A stretch of 47,595 nt of DNA from Candidatus Polarisedimenticolaceae bacterium (GTDB lineage: Bacteria; Pseudomonadota; Gammaproteobacteria; Chromatiales; Chromatiaceae), in NCBI GenBank assembly GCA_021647945.1, contig JAKITT010000017.1, positions 1-47,595 on the forward strand, given 5' to 3'. Both the position numbers and the translations under genes were made by a program. Below, piece by piece: positions 24,316 to 31,954 of this stretch (position 1 is the stretch's first letter; every line of letters starts with the position of its first letter). Under the pieces are notes generated by a model that was not told the origin of the DNA, ran no database searches, and saw only the letters and a program-made list of their open reading frames with translations.

Positions 24316-25091
24316 GGCTACTTGAAGGTCACAATCTATCGCTGAGTTTAGGGGGTCGCCCCATTCTAAAGCAGGTTGACCTGAGCCTAGCTAAGGGAGA
24401 GATGCTGGGTCTGATCGGCCCCAATGGTGCGGGTAAAACGACGCTGCTGCGACTCTTGGCGGGTTTGGTGATGCCAGATGAGGGGAGGCTTCAGCTTGAG
24501 CAGCAGCCCTATCATGCCATTGATGTTGAGTCCCGTGCTAAGAAGATTGCCTATCTCAGTCAGAGTGGCACGGCACACTGGCCACTCACGGTTGAACGTT
24601 TGATTGAGTTGGGCCGCATTCCGCATCTTGGCAGTTGGCAAAAACCCAACCAGCAGGATGAGGTGATCATCCGCGATATTATGTTGCAAACAGATACCCA
24701 ACATCTGAAAGAGCGCTCATTTGACACCCTCTCAGGGGGGGAACGCGCCAGAGTATTACTGGCGCGGGCACTGGTCACTGAGCCGGATATCCTACTGGCA
24801 GATGAACCTGTCGCAGCGCTCGACCCTGCTCATCAGCTAGATGTGATGGCGCTGTTACAAAGACACTGTAGTGGCGGAGGTTCTGTTGTCGTCGTACTGC
24901 ATGATTTGAGTCTGGCAACGCACTATTGCCATCGTCTACAACTGCTATTAGAGGGGGCTGTTGTCGCGGTAGGTTCTGCTGTTGAGGTGCTTACTGAGAG
25001 CAACCTTAAACTGGCATACCAGATTACAGCGCGTCCAGCGTTATCCACATCAAGGCTATTTCCTCTTAACTGGCAGAAAATAGAGGATTAA
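24312..25091 (+). CDS. ABC transporter ATP-binding protein (BtuD/FecE type)
   Basis: A 259-residue ATPase. Walker A GPNGAGKTT is at about 36-44, the Q-loop in AYLSQSG, the ABC signature LSGGERARVLLARAL near 140, Walker B ILLADEPVAALDPAHQ near 160 and the switch histidine in VVLHDLSLA near 200. It drives the importer encoded by the two preceding genes, to which it is coupled by a four-base overlap. The last 40 residues include LKLAYQ, common in FecE/HmuV-type proteins. Confidence 0.94.
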   Translation: MRLLEGHNLSLSLGGRPILKQVDLSLAKGEMLGLIGPNGAGKTTLLRLLAGLVMPDEGRLQLEQQPYHAIDVESRAKKIAYLSQSGTAHWPLTVERLIELGRIPHLGSWQKPNQQDEVIIRDIMLQTDTQHLKERSFDTLSGGERARVLLARALVTEPDILLADEPVAALDPAHQLDVMALLQRHCSGGGSVVVVLHDLSLATHYCHRLQLLLEGAVVAVGSAVEVLTESNLKLAYQITARPALSTSRLFPLNWQKIED

Positions 25092-25226
25092 TTTCAACAG
25101 CTTCCATACCAATCTTAATTTATCACCTAAACTGCATATGTGGCTTATCTTTTCACTACTGGGAATTAAAGTGGCATGAAGATAGGCCGCTAACATGCTG
25201 AGAAACCAAATAATTGAGTTTAAGTG

Positions 25227-27053
25227 ATGAAAAGAAACGAGATATGGAAAACTGCGGCTGCTTTTCTACTAAGCACTTTGTTGTTGCTGCCATCCATGGC
25301 GGGGGCGGCAGATGAACTGGAGCAGGTTGATACACGGGTTTTGATCGACATCTCAGGCAGCATGAAGGAGAACGACCCTCAGAATCTGCGTCGTTCGGCG
25401 CTGCGACTATTGGTGGGCCTGCTGCCAGCAGAGACTCGCGCCGGTGTCTGGACATTTGGCCAATACGTCAACATGCAGATCAAACTAGGGGTCATTGATG
25501 ACGCATGGAAAAAACGTGCTCGTGCTGAAGCGGGTAAGATTCACTCACGTGGCCTCTATACCAATATCGAACTGGCTCTAAAACGCGCCACTAACGACTG
25601 GAGTGGCGCACCAAAAATCTATCGTCGTAGCATCATACTGCTGACCGATGGCATGGTAGATGTATCCAAAGACGCAAGCAAAGATCAGCAGTCACGCAAT
25701 AGAATTCTTGATGAGATAGTGCCACACCTTAAATCATTGGGTGTCGCGGTACATACCATTGCACTCTCAGAGCGGGCTGATCATGAACTGATGCGCCAGC
25801 TCTCTGAATCAACCGGGGGTTGGTATGAACAGGTCAACAGTGCCGATCGACTGCAACGGGTCTTTTTGAAAATGTTTGAGAAGGTGAGCCGGCCCGACAC
25901 GGTGCCACTCAAAGATAACCGCTTTACCATCGATAAAAGTATCTCTGAAGCGACCCTGCTTATTTTCCGCAGAGAGGGCAGTGAACCGAGCCGGATTAAG
26001 CCGCCAAAGGGGTATAGTTTTGAAGCGGACAATGCCCCATCCAATGTTCAGTGGCATCGAGATCGTGGATACGATCTGTTAACCATCAAAAACCCTCAAG
26101 CGGGTGAGTGGAGTATCCAGGCGGATATGGACCCTGACAACCGCGTCATGATCGTCACAGATCTAAAGATGAAATCGACTGCACTACCAAGCCGAATGTT
26201 GGTGGGTGAGGCGATGCCGATTGAAGTCATGTTTACAGAGCATGGTGAAATAATCAGCAAAAAAAGATTTTTACGCATGGTCAATATCACCTCTGAACGT
26301 TGGGCTAAAGATGGCCTCTCAGAGCCACGCCCGGTGGTTGATAATGGCCAGGGAGATGATGAAAAAGCCAATGATGGCCGTTTCACCTTTCGTTTTGGTG
26401 AAGGTGTTGATGAGGGTGTAGGGGAGCTGATTATCAGTGCCAAAGGTGCCACCTTTGTTCGTGAACAGCGTCAACTCTATGAGATCCTTCAGCCTGGTTT
26501 CCTTGAGCTGACACCTGCCACTGATGGAGCTGGTCGCTTTAATCTAAAGGTGACATTAGAAGCTGACATGTTGAAGAGAGACTCGATCCATTTTGATGCA
26601 CAGCTTGTGGGTGAAGAGGCGTCATCAAAAATCATACTGAAGCCTAGTGGAGAAGGGGTTTATACTAGCCAACTTGACCCCGCAAGCTTTCATGGTGATC
26701 GGCAGCTCAAGGTTAAACTGACGGCCCAAAGCCAGAATGACCAGCCTGTTAACCACCGATTTTCATCTATTAAGATAGTGGGTTCCGCTGCTGAAGTTGA
26801 AGAACCGCCACCCCCTGTCGAAAAGATAGAAGAGGCAACACCAGAAGAACCCGCTACTGAGTCTGAAAAAGAGGATGAAGCGGTGACTGAGGAGGAACCC
26901 GAGACGGGTGGAGGGTTACAGCAGGCACTCATTCTCTTTGCAGCAGGAAATGCCATCCTTATTATTGTTGGTGGTGGCATCTACTGGTTTATGCGCCGAA
27001 AGAGCAAGAACCCCAGCCTTGAAGATGATGAAGAGATTGAAGATGACGATTAA
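25227..27053 (+). CDS. VWA-domain envelope protein (TIGR03503-like)
   Basis: A protein of 608 residues with a signal peptide (about 8-28, SMAGA), a von Willebrand A domain at about 36-230 with the metal-ion site DISGSMKEND and ILLTDGMVD, a beta-rich middle region, an acidic proline-rich linker (about 520-565) and a C-terminal transmembrane segment (about 570-592) followed by RRKSK and an acidic tail. This layout corresponds to the uncharacterised family TIGR03503. The large domain should face the periplasm. The ATG at 25227 follows a GTG three bases upstream. Next to it are a 48-residue membrane peptide and an acidic anchored protein, probably one functional group. Confidence 0.82.
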   Translation: MKRNEIWKTAAAFLLSTLLLLPSMAGAADELEQVDTRVLIDISGSMKENDPQNLRRSALRLLVGLLPAETRAGVWTFGQYVNMQIKLGVIDDAWKKRARAEAGKIHSRGLYTNIELALKRATNDWSGAPKIYRRSIILLTDGMVDVSKDASKDQQSRNRILDEIVPHLKSLGVAVHTIALSERADHELMRQLSESTGGWYEQVNSADRLQRVFLKMFEKVSRPDTVPLKDNRFTIDKSISEATLLIFRREGSEPSRIKPPKGYSFEADNAPSNVQWHRDRGYDLLTIKNPQAGEWSIQADMDPDNRVMIVTDLKMKSTALPSRMLVGEAMPIEVMFTEHGEIISKKRFLRMVNITSERWAKDGLSEPRPVVDNGQGDDEKANDGRFTFRFGEGVDEGVGELIISAKGATFVREQRQLYEILQPGFLELTPATDGAGRFNLKVTLEADMLKRDSIHFDAQLVGEEASSKIILKPSGEGVYTSQLDPASFHGDRQLKVKLTAQSQNDQPVNHRFSSIKIVGSAAEVEEPPPPVEKIEEATPEEPATESEKEDEAVTEEEPETGGGLQQALILFAAGNAILIIVGGGIYWFMRRKSKNPSLEDDEEIEDDD

Positions 27054-27276
27054 CCCGGATATTTCACAAATTTGTGCAAAGACAGCTCTCGACTCCTGTC
27101 TTCGCTTGTATTTGTGCATCCATGCACTTCATTGCGCAGGATATTGGTTTCAGAAGAAAATTTCTGAAGAGATCCCGTATCAGTGATTACGGGTGACTGA
27201 AGAAATATTTCTTGTGGAATCAATAGACAAGCAAGATTGTACATAATTTATGAATTATCCGAGTTAAAGGTGTGCG

Positions 27277-27423
27277 ATGAGTGAAAGTGCTTATTTCTGG
27301 CTAATAACCGCTGGAGAGTTATCTCTAACCTTCTTTGCCTTCTTCATGCTTTTTCTATATGCAAAAAAGTATTTGGCGAAGATCGATTTAGGCTTTGATA
27401 GCAGCAATAACGATGCGAAATAG
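27277..27423 (+). CDS. 48-residue single-span membrane peptide
   Basis: A short ORF: MSESAYFWLITAGELSL begins it, a transmembrane stretch (LTFFAFFMLFLYA) follows, then KKYLAKIDLGFD and a polar end. It begins at ATG 27277 and stops at 27423; the next gene starts 12 bases later with the ribosome site AGGAGG overlapping this stop codon, which strongly suggests coupled translation. No homologue is recognised. It may be a small subunit of the acidic membrane protein encoded next. Confidence 0.65.
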   Translation: MSESAYFWLITAGELSLTFFAFFMLFLYAKKYLAKIDLGFDSSNNDAK

Positions 27424-27434
27424 GAGGTCATAGG

Positions 27435-28691
27435 ATGATCGAAATAAATTCCATCATTATTATGGCTATGGGCGAAGTGCTCTTGGTCTTGCTGATCATC
27501 ATCGTCGTAATGGTTGTTCTTGCGATGAAGCGCAATGCTAAAGACCAAGCTGCCGCAGAAGCCTTAATTAAACAACTCAAAAAAGATCGTAGTGCCAGAG
27601 ATGAAAAAGTACGTTGCATGTTGAACGGCAAATATCACTATGAAGATAGCGTGCTGGATAGCACCGTACGCAAGTTTTCAAAATCTGAGAGACACTTCTA
27701 TCAAAGATTTATAAAAATATACCTCAACAGAGACCATGAAAAACTATCTAAACTTGCCACTGATTTTGATGCGGTCACTGACCCCTTCTTCAATCTTGAA
27801 CTGCCTGCTTCTACTAGCAATAAAGAGCAGGCCCCTGCCGAGAATAATGAGTTCGCACGTCTTAAAGAAGCAAACGACAAGCTGAAAGAAGAACTCTCAG
27901 TTTCGATGAGTACGCTGGGTAGGATGTTGAGTGAGTACGCCAACGTCTTGGATGAAGATGCCCGACAAGAGGCCGCAGCAGAGGATGGTTCTAAAGAGGC
28001 ATCGATATCATCTGTATTGATGGGCACATTGGCAGAAAATAGCACACAAGATGATGCTGATGTAGATGTCTCTACCGAATCACCTGTTACCGATGAGCTG
28101 TTAGAACTATCCGAAGAGGAACCAAGTGATGGTTCTGATGTAGATATCTCTACTGAATCACCTGTTGCTGATGAGCTGTTAGAGCCATCGGAAGAGGAAC
28201 CAAGTGATGGTTCTGATCTAGATGTCTCTACTGAAGCGCCTGTTGCTGATGAGCTTTTAGAGATTCAAGAAGAGGCGCCTACTGAAGAGGCCCCAGTAGC
28301 CGTTCCTGAAGAGAAAGAGAATCTATCAACAGATGCGGTTGATGATCTATTGGACTCTATCAATGTACCAATAGAGGAGAAGAGCGATTCCGATGATGAG
28401 CTGTCAAAGGATCTGTTGGATGATTTAGATAAAGTCGCCAATGAAATTGATGAAATGGTTATTGATGCACCCAAAGAGGTATCAGAGAGCGAGGTTGATG
28501 ATATCGATGCGCTGCTTGCAGAGAGTGCTGCTACAGAAATAGCGATTGAGGCACCTAAAGAGGAGAGTGAGAGCAGCGATCCAGATGATATCCTTGAAGA
28601 GCTACAGAAGGCGCAAGATCTTGGCCAAGAGATCGAAAATCTAATTGATATGACGGATGACGCCAGTGCAGATGAGCCGTCAAAAGATTAG
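27435..28691 (+). CDS. Membrane-anchored acidic repeat protein
   Basis: A 418-residue protein with one N-terminal transmembrane helix (about 8-30), a basic segment (KRNAKDQ), a conserved-looking domain to about 125 (FSKSERHFYQRFIKIYL), a coiled-coil (about 138-165) and a long acidic tail. The tail contains three tandem units of 26 residues starting at residue 209 (DVDVSTESPVTDELLELSEE is the first part), encoded by 78-base repeats from 28059 to about 28285. The AGGAGG site lies just before the ATG. With the preceding VWA protein and small peptide it forms an operon of unknown role. The last codons GAT TAG lie in a sequence matching the end of MITE B. Confidence 0.75.
   Translation: MIEINSIIIMAMGEVLLVLLIIIVVMVVLAMKRNAKDQAAAEALIKQLKKDRSARDEKVRCMLNGKYHYEDSVLDSTVRKFSKSERHFYQRFIKIYLNRDHEKLSKLATDFDAVTDPFFNLELPASTSNKEQAPAENNEFARLKEANDKLKEELSVSMSTLGRMLSEYANVLDEDARQEAAAEDGSKEASISSVLMGTLAENSTQDDADVDVSTESPVTDELLELSEEEPSDGSDVDISTESPVADELLEPSEEEPSDGSDLDVSTEAPVADELLEIQEEAPTEEAPVAVPEEKENLSTDAVDDLLDSINVPIEEKSDSDDELSKDLLDDLDKVANEIDEMVIDAPKEVSESEVDDIDALLAESAATEIAIEAPKEESESSDPDDILEELQKAQDLGQEIENLIDMTDDASADEPSKD
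28059..28285 (+). repeat. Three tandem 78-base coding repeats
   Basis: Units start at 28059, 28137 and 28215; each encodes about 26 residues of the pattern D-V/L-D-V/I-S-T-E-S/A-P-V-T/A-D-E-L-L-E. The first two are almost identical, the third diverges in its last third. Copy number may vary between strains. Confidence 0.8.
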
Positions 28692-28705
28692 GTGCAAAGC
28701 TCAGT
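28686..28705. repeat. Solitary MITE B terminal repeat fragment
   Basis: GATTAGGTGCAAAGCTCAGT differs by one base from the family B terminal repeat at 22218-22237. It overlaps the stop codon of the acidic repeat protein. No other part of MITE B follows, so this is a remnant, or chance resemblance over 20 bases. Confidence 0.5.
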
Positions 28706-28736
28706 CACTCAGATGATGCACTGTAATTTAAAGAAA

Positions 28737-28880
28737 AGGGGTATCCACTCCATTGGCCTAATATGGCTGTAGGTGCACATTCATGTGCATGTTTGCAGGT
28801 TCGGCTGGTCGCATAAATGCGACCCTACATGAGCATAAAGTGTCTGGAGTGGAAAAAGGCCAATGAAGTAGATACCCCCT
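28737..28880 (+). mobile_element. MITE family A, copy 2
   Basis: A 144-base copy in the opposite orientation to copy 1, ending GATACCCCCT. TTTAAAGAAA stands on both sides (28727-28736 and 28881-28890), a ten-base target duplication in AT-rich DNA. The interior has palindromes GTAGGTGCACATTCATGTGC (28769 onward) and GGTCGCATAAATGCGACC (28807 onward). It separates the acidic-protein gene from cca. Beyond it, 28891-29027 shows nothing recognisable apart from the likely cca promoter. Confidence 0.88.
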
Positions 28881-29027
28881 TTTAAAGAAAACGGGGCAAG
28901 GCTCGCCTCCCTTAAGGCATTATTGATAGACAATCAACAAAGTCCATTCACCTCAGCCTCAACAGGCGTTATTATCCAACGTTCGCAGATCAGTGAGAAT
29001 AACGCCCACCATGTACCGTAAAACAGA

Positions 29028-30137
29028 ATGAAGAGCTACCTTGTCGGTGGCGCCGTTAGGGATAGATTGCTTGGCATGACCGCTACCGAACAGGATTGGC
29101 TTGTTGTCGGTGCGACTGAACAGGCGATGCTTGACCAGGGCTTTCGTCATCTTGATAGTGATTTCCCTGTTTTCCTTCATCCTGAGACAGGGGATGAGTA
29201 TGCACTGGCCAGAAGAGAGTTTAAAACCGGCGCAGGTTATAAAGGTTTTACCACCCAAGCGACCGCCGAGGTCACTTTAGAGCAGGATCTCAGCCGTCGT
29301 GATCTCACCATCAACGCCATCGCCGAAGATGCAGATGGACAACTCATCGACCCCTATCATGGCCTGCAAGATCTGCAAAAGAGAAGGCTTCACCATATCA
29401 CCCCCGCCTTTGTAGAGGACCCGGTTAGAGTGCTGCGGGTGGCCCGTTTTGCCGCCTATCTTGGTGCATATGGCTTTGAGGTGGCAACAGATACGCTGGC
29501 ACTGATGCAGCAGATGAGTGCCACCGAGGACTTTGGTCATCTGAAGCGTGAGCGGGTTTGGCGCGAGTTCAAACGTTCACTCTCGACCACGTCACCCTGG
29601 CTTTTTGTCCAGATACTTCATCAATGTGGTGCGTTGCAGCACCTCATGCCTCTGCTTGATCAGCATCACACAATGGCTATCACCACGCTACAGCGAGCCA
29701 CCATCTCCTGTGATGACCCCGTTATCCGTTTTGTCGCGCTCTTCTATTGGCCCGTCATCAAAGAGGAGGCTGATATCAATCTGTTATGCCAGGGGTTACG
29801 TGCTGAAAAACCTTTTACCGAGTTGTTACAACTCACGGTAAAAAATGCCTCTTCACTGCATGATCTACAGATGAGTGATGCTGAAGAGGTACTCAGTCTG
29901 CTTGAACAGAGCAGAGCCATTAGAGCTCCGCAGTTGTTTAATAGACTTCTTCAACTTGTGCGCATCTTGTGGCCGGAGAAGATCAACCTAACGAATTGGC
30001 TGACAAACCTACTGCCAGTCATTGCTGCTATCTCAGCCAAATCGCTTCAGCCAACAGGGCTTGAGGGTAGGGCGCTGGGTGATGCACTTCGGCAGGCACG
30101 TCTACACGCTATAAAAACATTCCCCTCAACACCTTAA
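29028..30137 (+). CDS. cca: CCA-adding tRNA nucleotidyltransferase
   Basis: An enzyme of 369 residues that builds and repairs the 3' CCA end of tRNAs. The polymerase head shows YLVGGAVRDRLLG at the start, the acidic catalytic segment in ATEQDWLVVGA, and RRDLTINAIAED, then the nucleotide-recognising part DPVRVLRVARFAAYLGAYGF. It lacks the C-terminal HD phosphohydrolase domain found in the longer Escherichia coli enzyme (412 residues), so it belongs to the shorter form. The ATG at 29028 is the start of the conserved region. The next gene follows after four bases. Confidence 0.95.
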   Translation: MKSYLVGGAVRDRLLGMTATEQDWLVVGATEQAMLDQGFRHLDSDFPVFLHPETGDEYALARREFKTGAGYKGFTTQATAEVTLEQDLSRRDLTINAIAEDADGQLIDPYHGLQDLQKRRLHHITPAFVEDPVRVLRVARFAAYLGAYGFEVATDTLALMQQMSATEDFGHLKRERVWREFKRSLSTTSPWLFVQILHQCGALQHLMPLLDQHHTMAITTLQRATISCDDPVIRFVALFYWPVIKEEADINLLCQGLRAEKPFTELLQLTVKNASSLHDLQMSDAEEVLSLLEQSRAIRAPQLFNRLLQLVRILWPEKINLTNWLTNLLPVIAAISAKSLQPTGLEGRALGDALRQARLHAIKTFPSTP

Positions 30138-30141
30138 AATT

Positions 30142-30687
30142 ATGCAGATAAAAAATAACCACGAACGATATGGCTTGATTGCAATAACACTACATTGGTT
30201 AGTCGCTCTGGTGGTGCCAAGCATGTTTGCCCTAGGTCTCTGGATGGTCTCACTCACCTACTACAACCCTTGGTATAACCAAGGACCCTTTATCCATAAA
30301 GGGGTGGGTGTTGTGCTTCTTCTCATGACTCTGTTTCGCCTGCTATGGCGTTTTATCTCACCACCGCCACCGGCGCTTAGTAGAGCGGGCTCATTTGAGC
30401 ATTTTGCAGCCCGTGCTGCTCACATCCTGCTCTATCTGCTCATTGTTCTAATGTTCATTAGCGGCTATCTAATCTCCACGGCGGATGGTGCCCCACTTGA
30501 GGTGTTTGGTCTGTTTGATATTCCTGCGCTGATAGATGGTTTTGAGGATCAAGAAGATATTGCAGGAGATAGTCATCTATTATTGGCCTATGGCCTGATT
30601 GGATTGGCCGGACTGCACGCCCTTGCGGCACTGAAACACCACTTTTTTGATAAAGATAGCACCCTACTACGCATGCTTGGGCGCTGA
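30142..30687 (+). CDS. Cytochrome b561
   Basis: An inner-membrane di-haem b cytochrome of 181 residues with four predicted transmembrane helices. Candidate haem ligands are His18 (ITLHW), His52 (FIHKG), a histidine in AAHILLYL of the third helix and a histidine of GLHALAALKHH in the fourth. It accepts electrons from quinol and commonly pairs with a YceI-family protein, as in yceJ-yceI of E. coli; here a YceI gene follows after 28 bases. Superoxide-linked or quinone-linked roles are proposed for the family. The gene starts four bases after cca. Confidence 0.92.
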   Translation: MQIKNNHERYGLIAITLHWLVALVVPSMFALGLWMVSLTYYNPWYNQGPFIHKGVGVVLLLMTLFRLLWRFISPPPPALSRAGSFEHFAARAAHILLYLLIVLMFISGYLISTADGAPLEVFGLFDIPALIDGFEDQEDIAGDSHLLLAYGLIGLAGLHALAALKHHFFDKDSTLLRMLGR

Positions 30688-30715
30688 TCTTTCTCCTTCG
30701 ATAGGGAAGAATGCT

Positions 30716-31294
30716 ATGCGTTTGTATCAACATCTTACTGCTGTACTGATCAGCACCCTAATAGTCACCGCACCGCTGCATGCGGCCGACTATGTGATCG
30801 ATACCAAAGGCGGTCACGCATCAATCAACTTTCGCATCCAACACTTGGGTTACAGTTGGTTGATTGGTCGCTTTAACACCTTTTCAGGCACCTTCAGCTA
30901 CGATGAAGATCACCCGTCGATGGCCAAAGTAAGTATAGAGATCGACACCGGCAGTGTGGATAGCAACCACGCTGAACGAGACAAACATCTCCGTGGCAAC
31001 AACTTTCTCGAAGCAAAACGATATCCAAAGGCCTCATTCATCTCTAGCTCTTTTAAGGAGCTGGGGGGTGGTAAGGCACTCTTAACGGGTGATCTCACCC
31101 TAATGGGTCTTACTAAGCCAATTACCATTGATGTAGAGCATACTGGCAATGGGCGAGACCCATGGGGCGGTTACCGCCGTGGTTTTCGAGGCACAACCAA
31201 ACTGGGGCTTAAAGATTGGAGCATCATGTTTGAGCTAGGCGCTGCCTCACAAGAGGTTGAGCTTGAGTTGGTTGTTGAAGGTATCCGCCAGTAG
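30716..31294 (+). CDS. yceI: YceI-family periplasmic lipid-binding protein
   Basis: A lipocalin-like protein of 192 residues with signal peptide (cleavage after PLHAA, about residue 24). Family hallmarks: YVIDTKGGHASINFRIQHLG, SYDEDHPSMAKVSIEIDTGS, LTGDLTLMGLTKPITIDVE and GGYRRGFRGTTKLGLKDW. Such proteins bind long isoprenoid chains, for example quinones, in the periplasm, which suits the adjoining cytochrome b561. The ATG at 30716 is preceded by AGGGAAGA. The frame is open further upstream, inside the b561 gene, but the signal peptide fixes this start. Confidence 0.93.
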   Translation: MRLYQHLTAVLISTLIVTAPLHAADYVIDTKGGHASINFRIQHLGYSWLIGRFNTFSGTFSYDEDHPSMAKVSIEIDTGSVDSNHAERDKHLRGNNFLEAKRYPKASFISSSFKELGGGKALLTGDLTLMGLTKPITIDVEHTGNGRDPWGGYRRGFRGTTKLGLKDWSIMFELGAASQEVELELVVEGIRQ

Positions 31295-31384
31295 CTAGCA
31301 ACTTAGCTTAGCTGCTGGCAATCACCTGCCAAGCGGTTAATAATGCGCGCCATCTCATAACCAACTGACTTAAAAGGAGCCGCA

Positions 31385-31615
31385 GTGGCCGATTTTGACC
31401 AACATGTCGATGCAACAGGGCTGGACTGTCCCATGCCTATTCTACGCAGCAAAAAGGCGTTGGCCGCCATGCAGAGTGGTGAGGTGATCTACATCACCGC
31501 AACGGATCCCGGCTCAGTAAAGGACTTTACCGGCTTTGCCCGTATGACGGGTAATGAGCTACTTGAGTCACGAGAGGAAGAGGGGGTTTTCCACTTTCTA
31601 ATTCGGAAGGCTTAA
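31385..31615 (+). CDS. TusA/SirA-like sulfurtransferase
   Basis: A 76-residue protein with the family motif GLDCPMPILRSKKAL near residues 12-26; the cysteine of the CPMP motif is the sulfur carrier. Small size and the later segment ITATDPGSVKDFTGFARMTG fit the TusA-like fold, which carries persulfide for tRNA thiolation or sulfur oxidation. Whether it is the tRNA-specific TusA or a sulfur-metabolism paralogue cannot be told. GTG start at 31385 with AAAGGAG upstream. A strong terminator follows the stop codon. Confidence 0.9.
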   Translation: MADFDQHVDATGLDCPMPILRSKKALAAMQSGEVIYITATDPGSVKDFTGFARMTGNELLESREEEGVFHFLIRKA

Positions 31616-31619
31616 ACAT

Positions 31620-31658
31620 AAAAAAGCCTGAACAATATTTAGCTGTTCAGGCTTTTTT
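31620..31658 (+). terminator. Rho-independent terminator (usable in both directions)
   Basis: AAAAAGCCTGAACA at 31621-31634 pairs perfectly with TGTTCAGGCTTTTT at 31644-31657, with a short AT-rich loop and A- and T-tracts at the two ends. It begins right after the TusA-like stop codon. Confidence 0.93.
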
Positions 31659-31709
31659 ATGCGTGATCTTAAAACCATGTAACTATTCAGCACCCTTGAA
31701 AAAATCTCT

Positions 31710-31796
31710 GTAGGGCGGGATTTATCCCGCCAGCGGAGGTAAATTGAGCCGCATGATTTTATTTCGACACCACAGGCGGGATAAATCCCGCCCTAC
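31710..31796. repeat. Inverted pair of GTAG-headed palindromes (GTAGGGCGGGAT type)
   Basis: GTAGGGCGGGATTTATCCCG at 31710 faces CGGGATAAATCCCGCCCTAC at its other end (31775-31796); each arm is a near-perfect palindrome. The 43-base spacer is unique. Another REP-like family, placed between the terminator and MITE B copy 2. Confidence 0.8.
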
Positions 31797-31810
31797 AGCC
31801 TGAAACAACA

Positions 31811-31951
31811 GGTAGTTACTGTACAAAGCTCAGTATACCCGTAGGAGCGGTGCCCTCGCCGCGATTGGGCTTGGCAGCGGAATTCATCGCGGCGTGGCGC
31901 CGTTCCTACAGATAACAACCAGTATGGCTGAGCTTCGTACCTCTAATCACC
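31811..31951. mobile_element. MITE family B, copy 2
   Basis: The interior from GTACAAAGCTCAGTATACCC to AACAACCAGTATGGCTGAGC matches copy 1 almost base for base, including the facing palindromes headed by GTAGGAGCGG. The left terminal repeat is altered (GGTAGTTACT in place of GGTGATTAG) and the right has a two-base insertion (ACCTCTAATCACC). No target duplication is evident, so this is an older copy. It lies three bases from the end of the lipase-like gene. Confidence 0.8.
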
Positions 31952-31954
31952 AAC

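Noticed and set aside
27050-27244. Minus-strand ORF after the VWA gene
   Set aside because: It has no recognisable domain and is antisense to the leader of the small membrane peptide gene; the 27054-27276 gap looks noncoding.
28059-28285. Tandem repeats considered as a CRISPR array
   Set aside because: The units are 78 bases, directly adjacent without spacers, and keep a reading frame; they are coding repeats.
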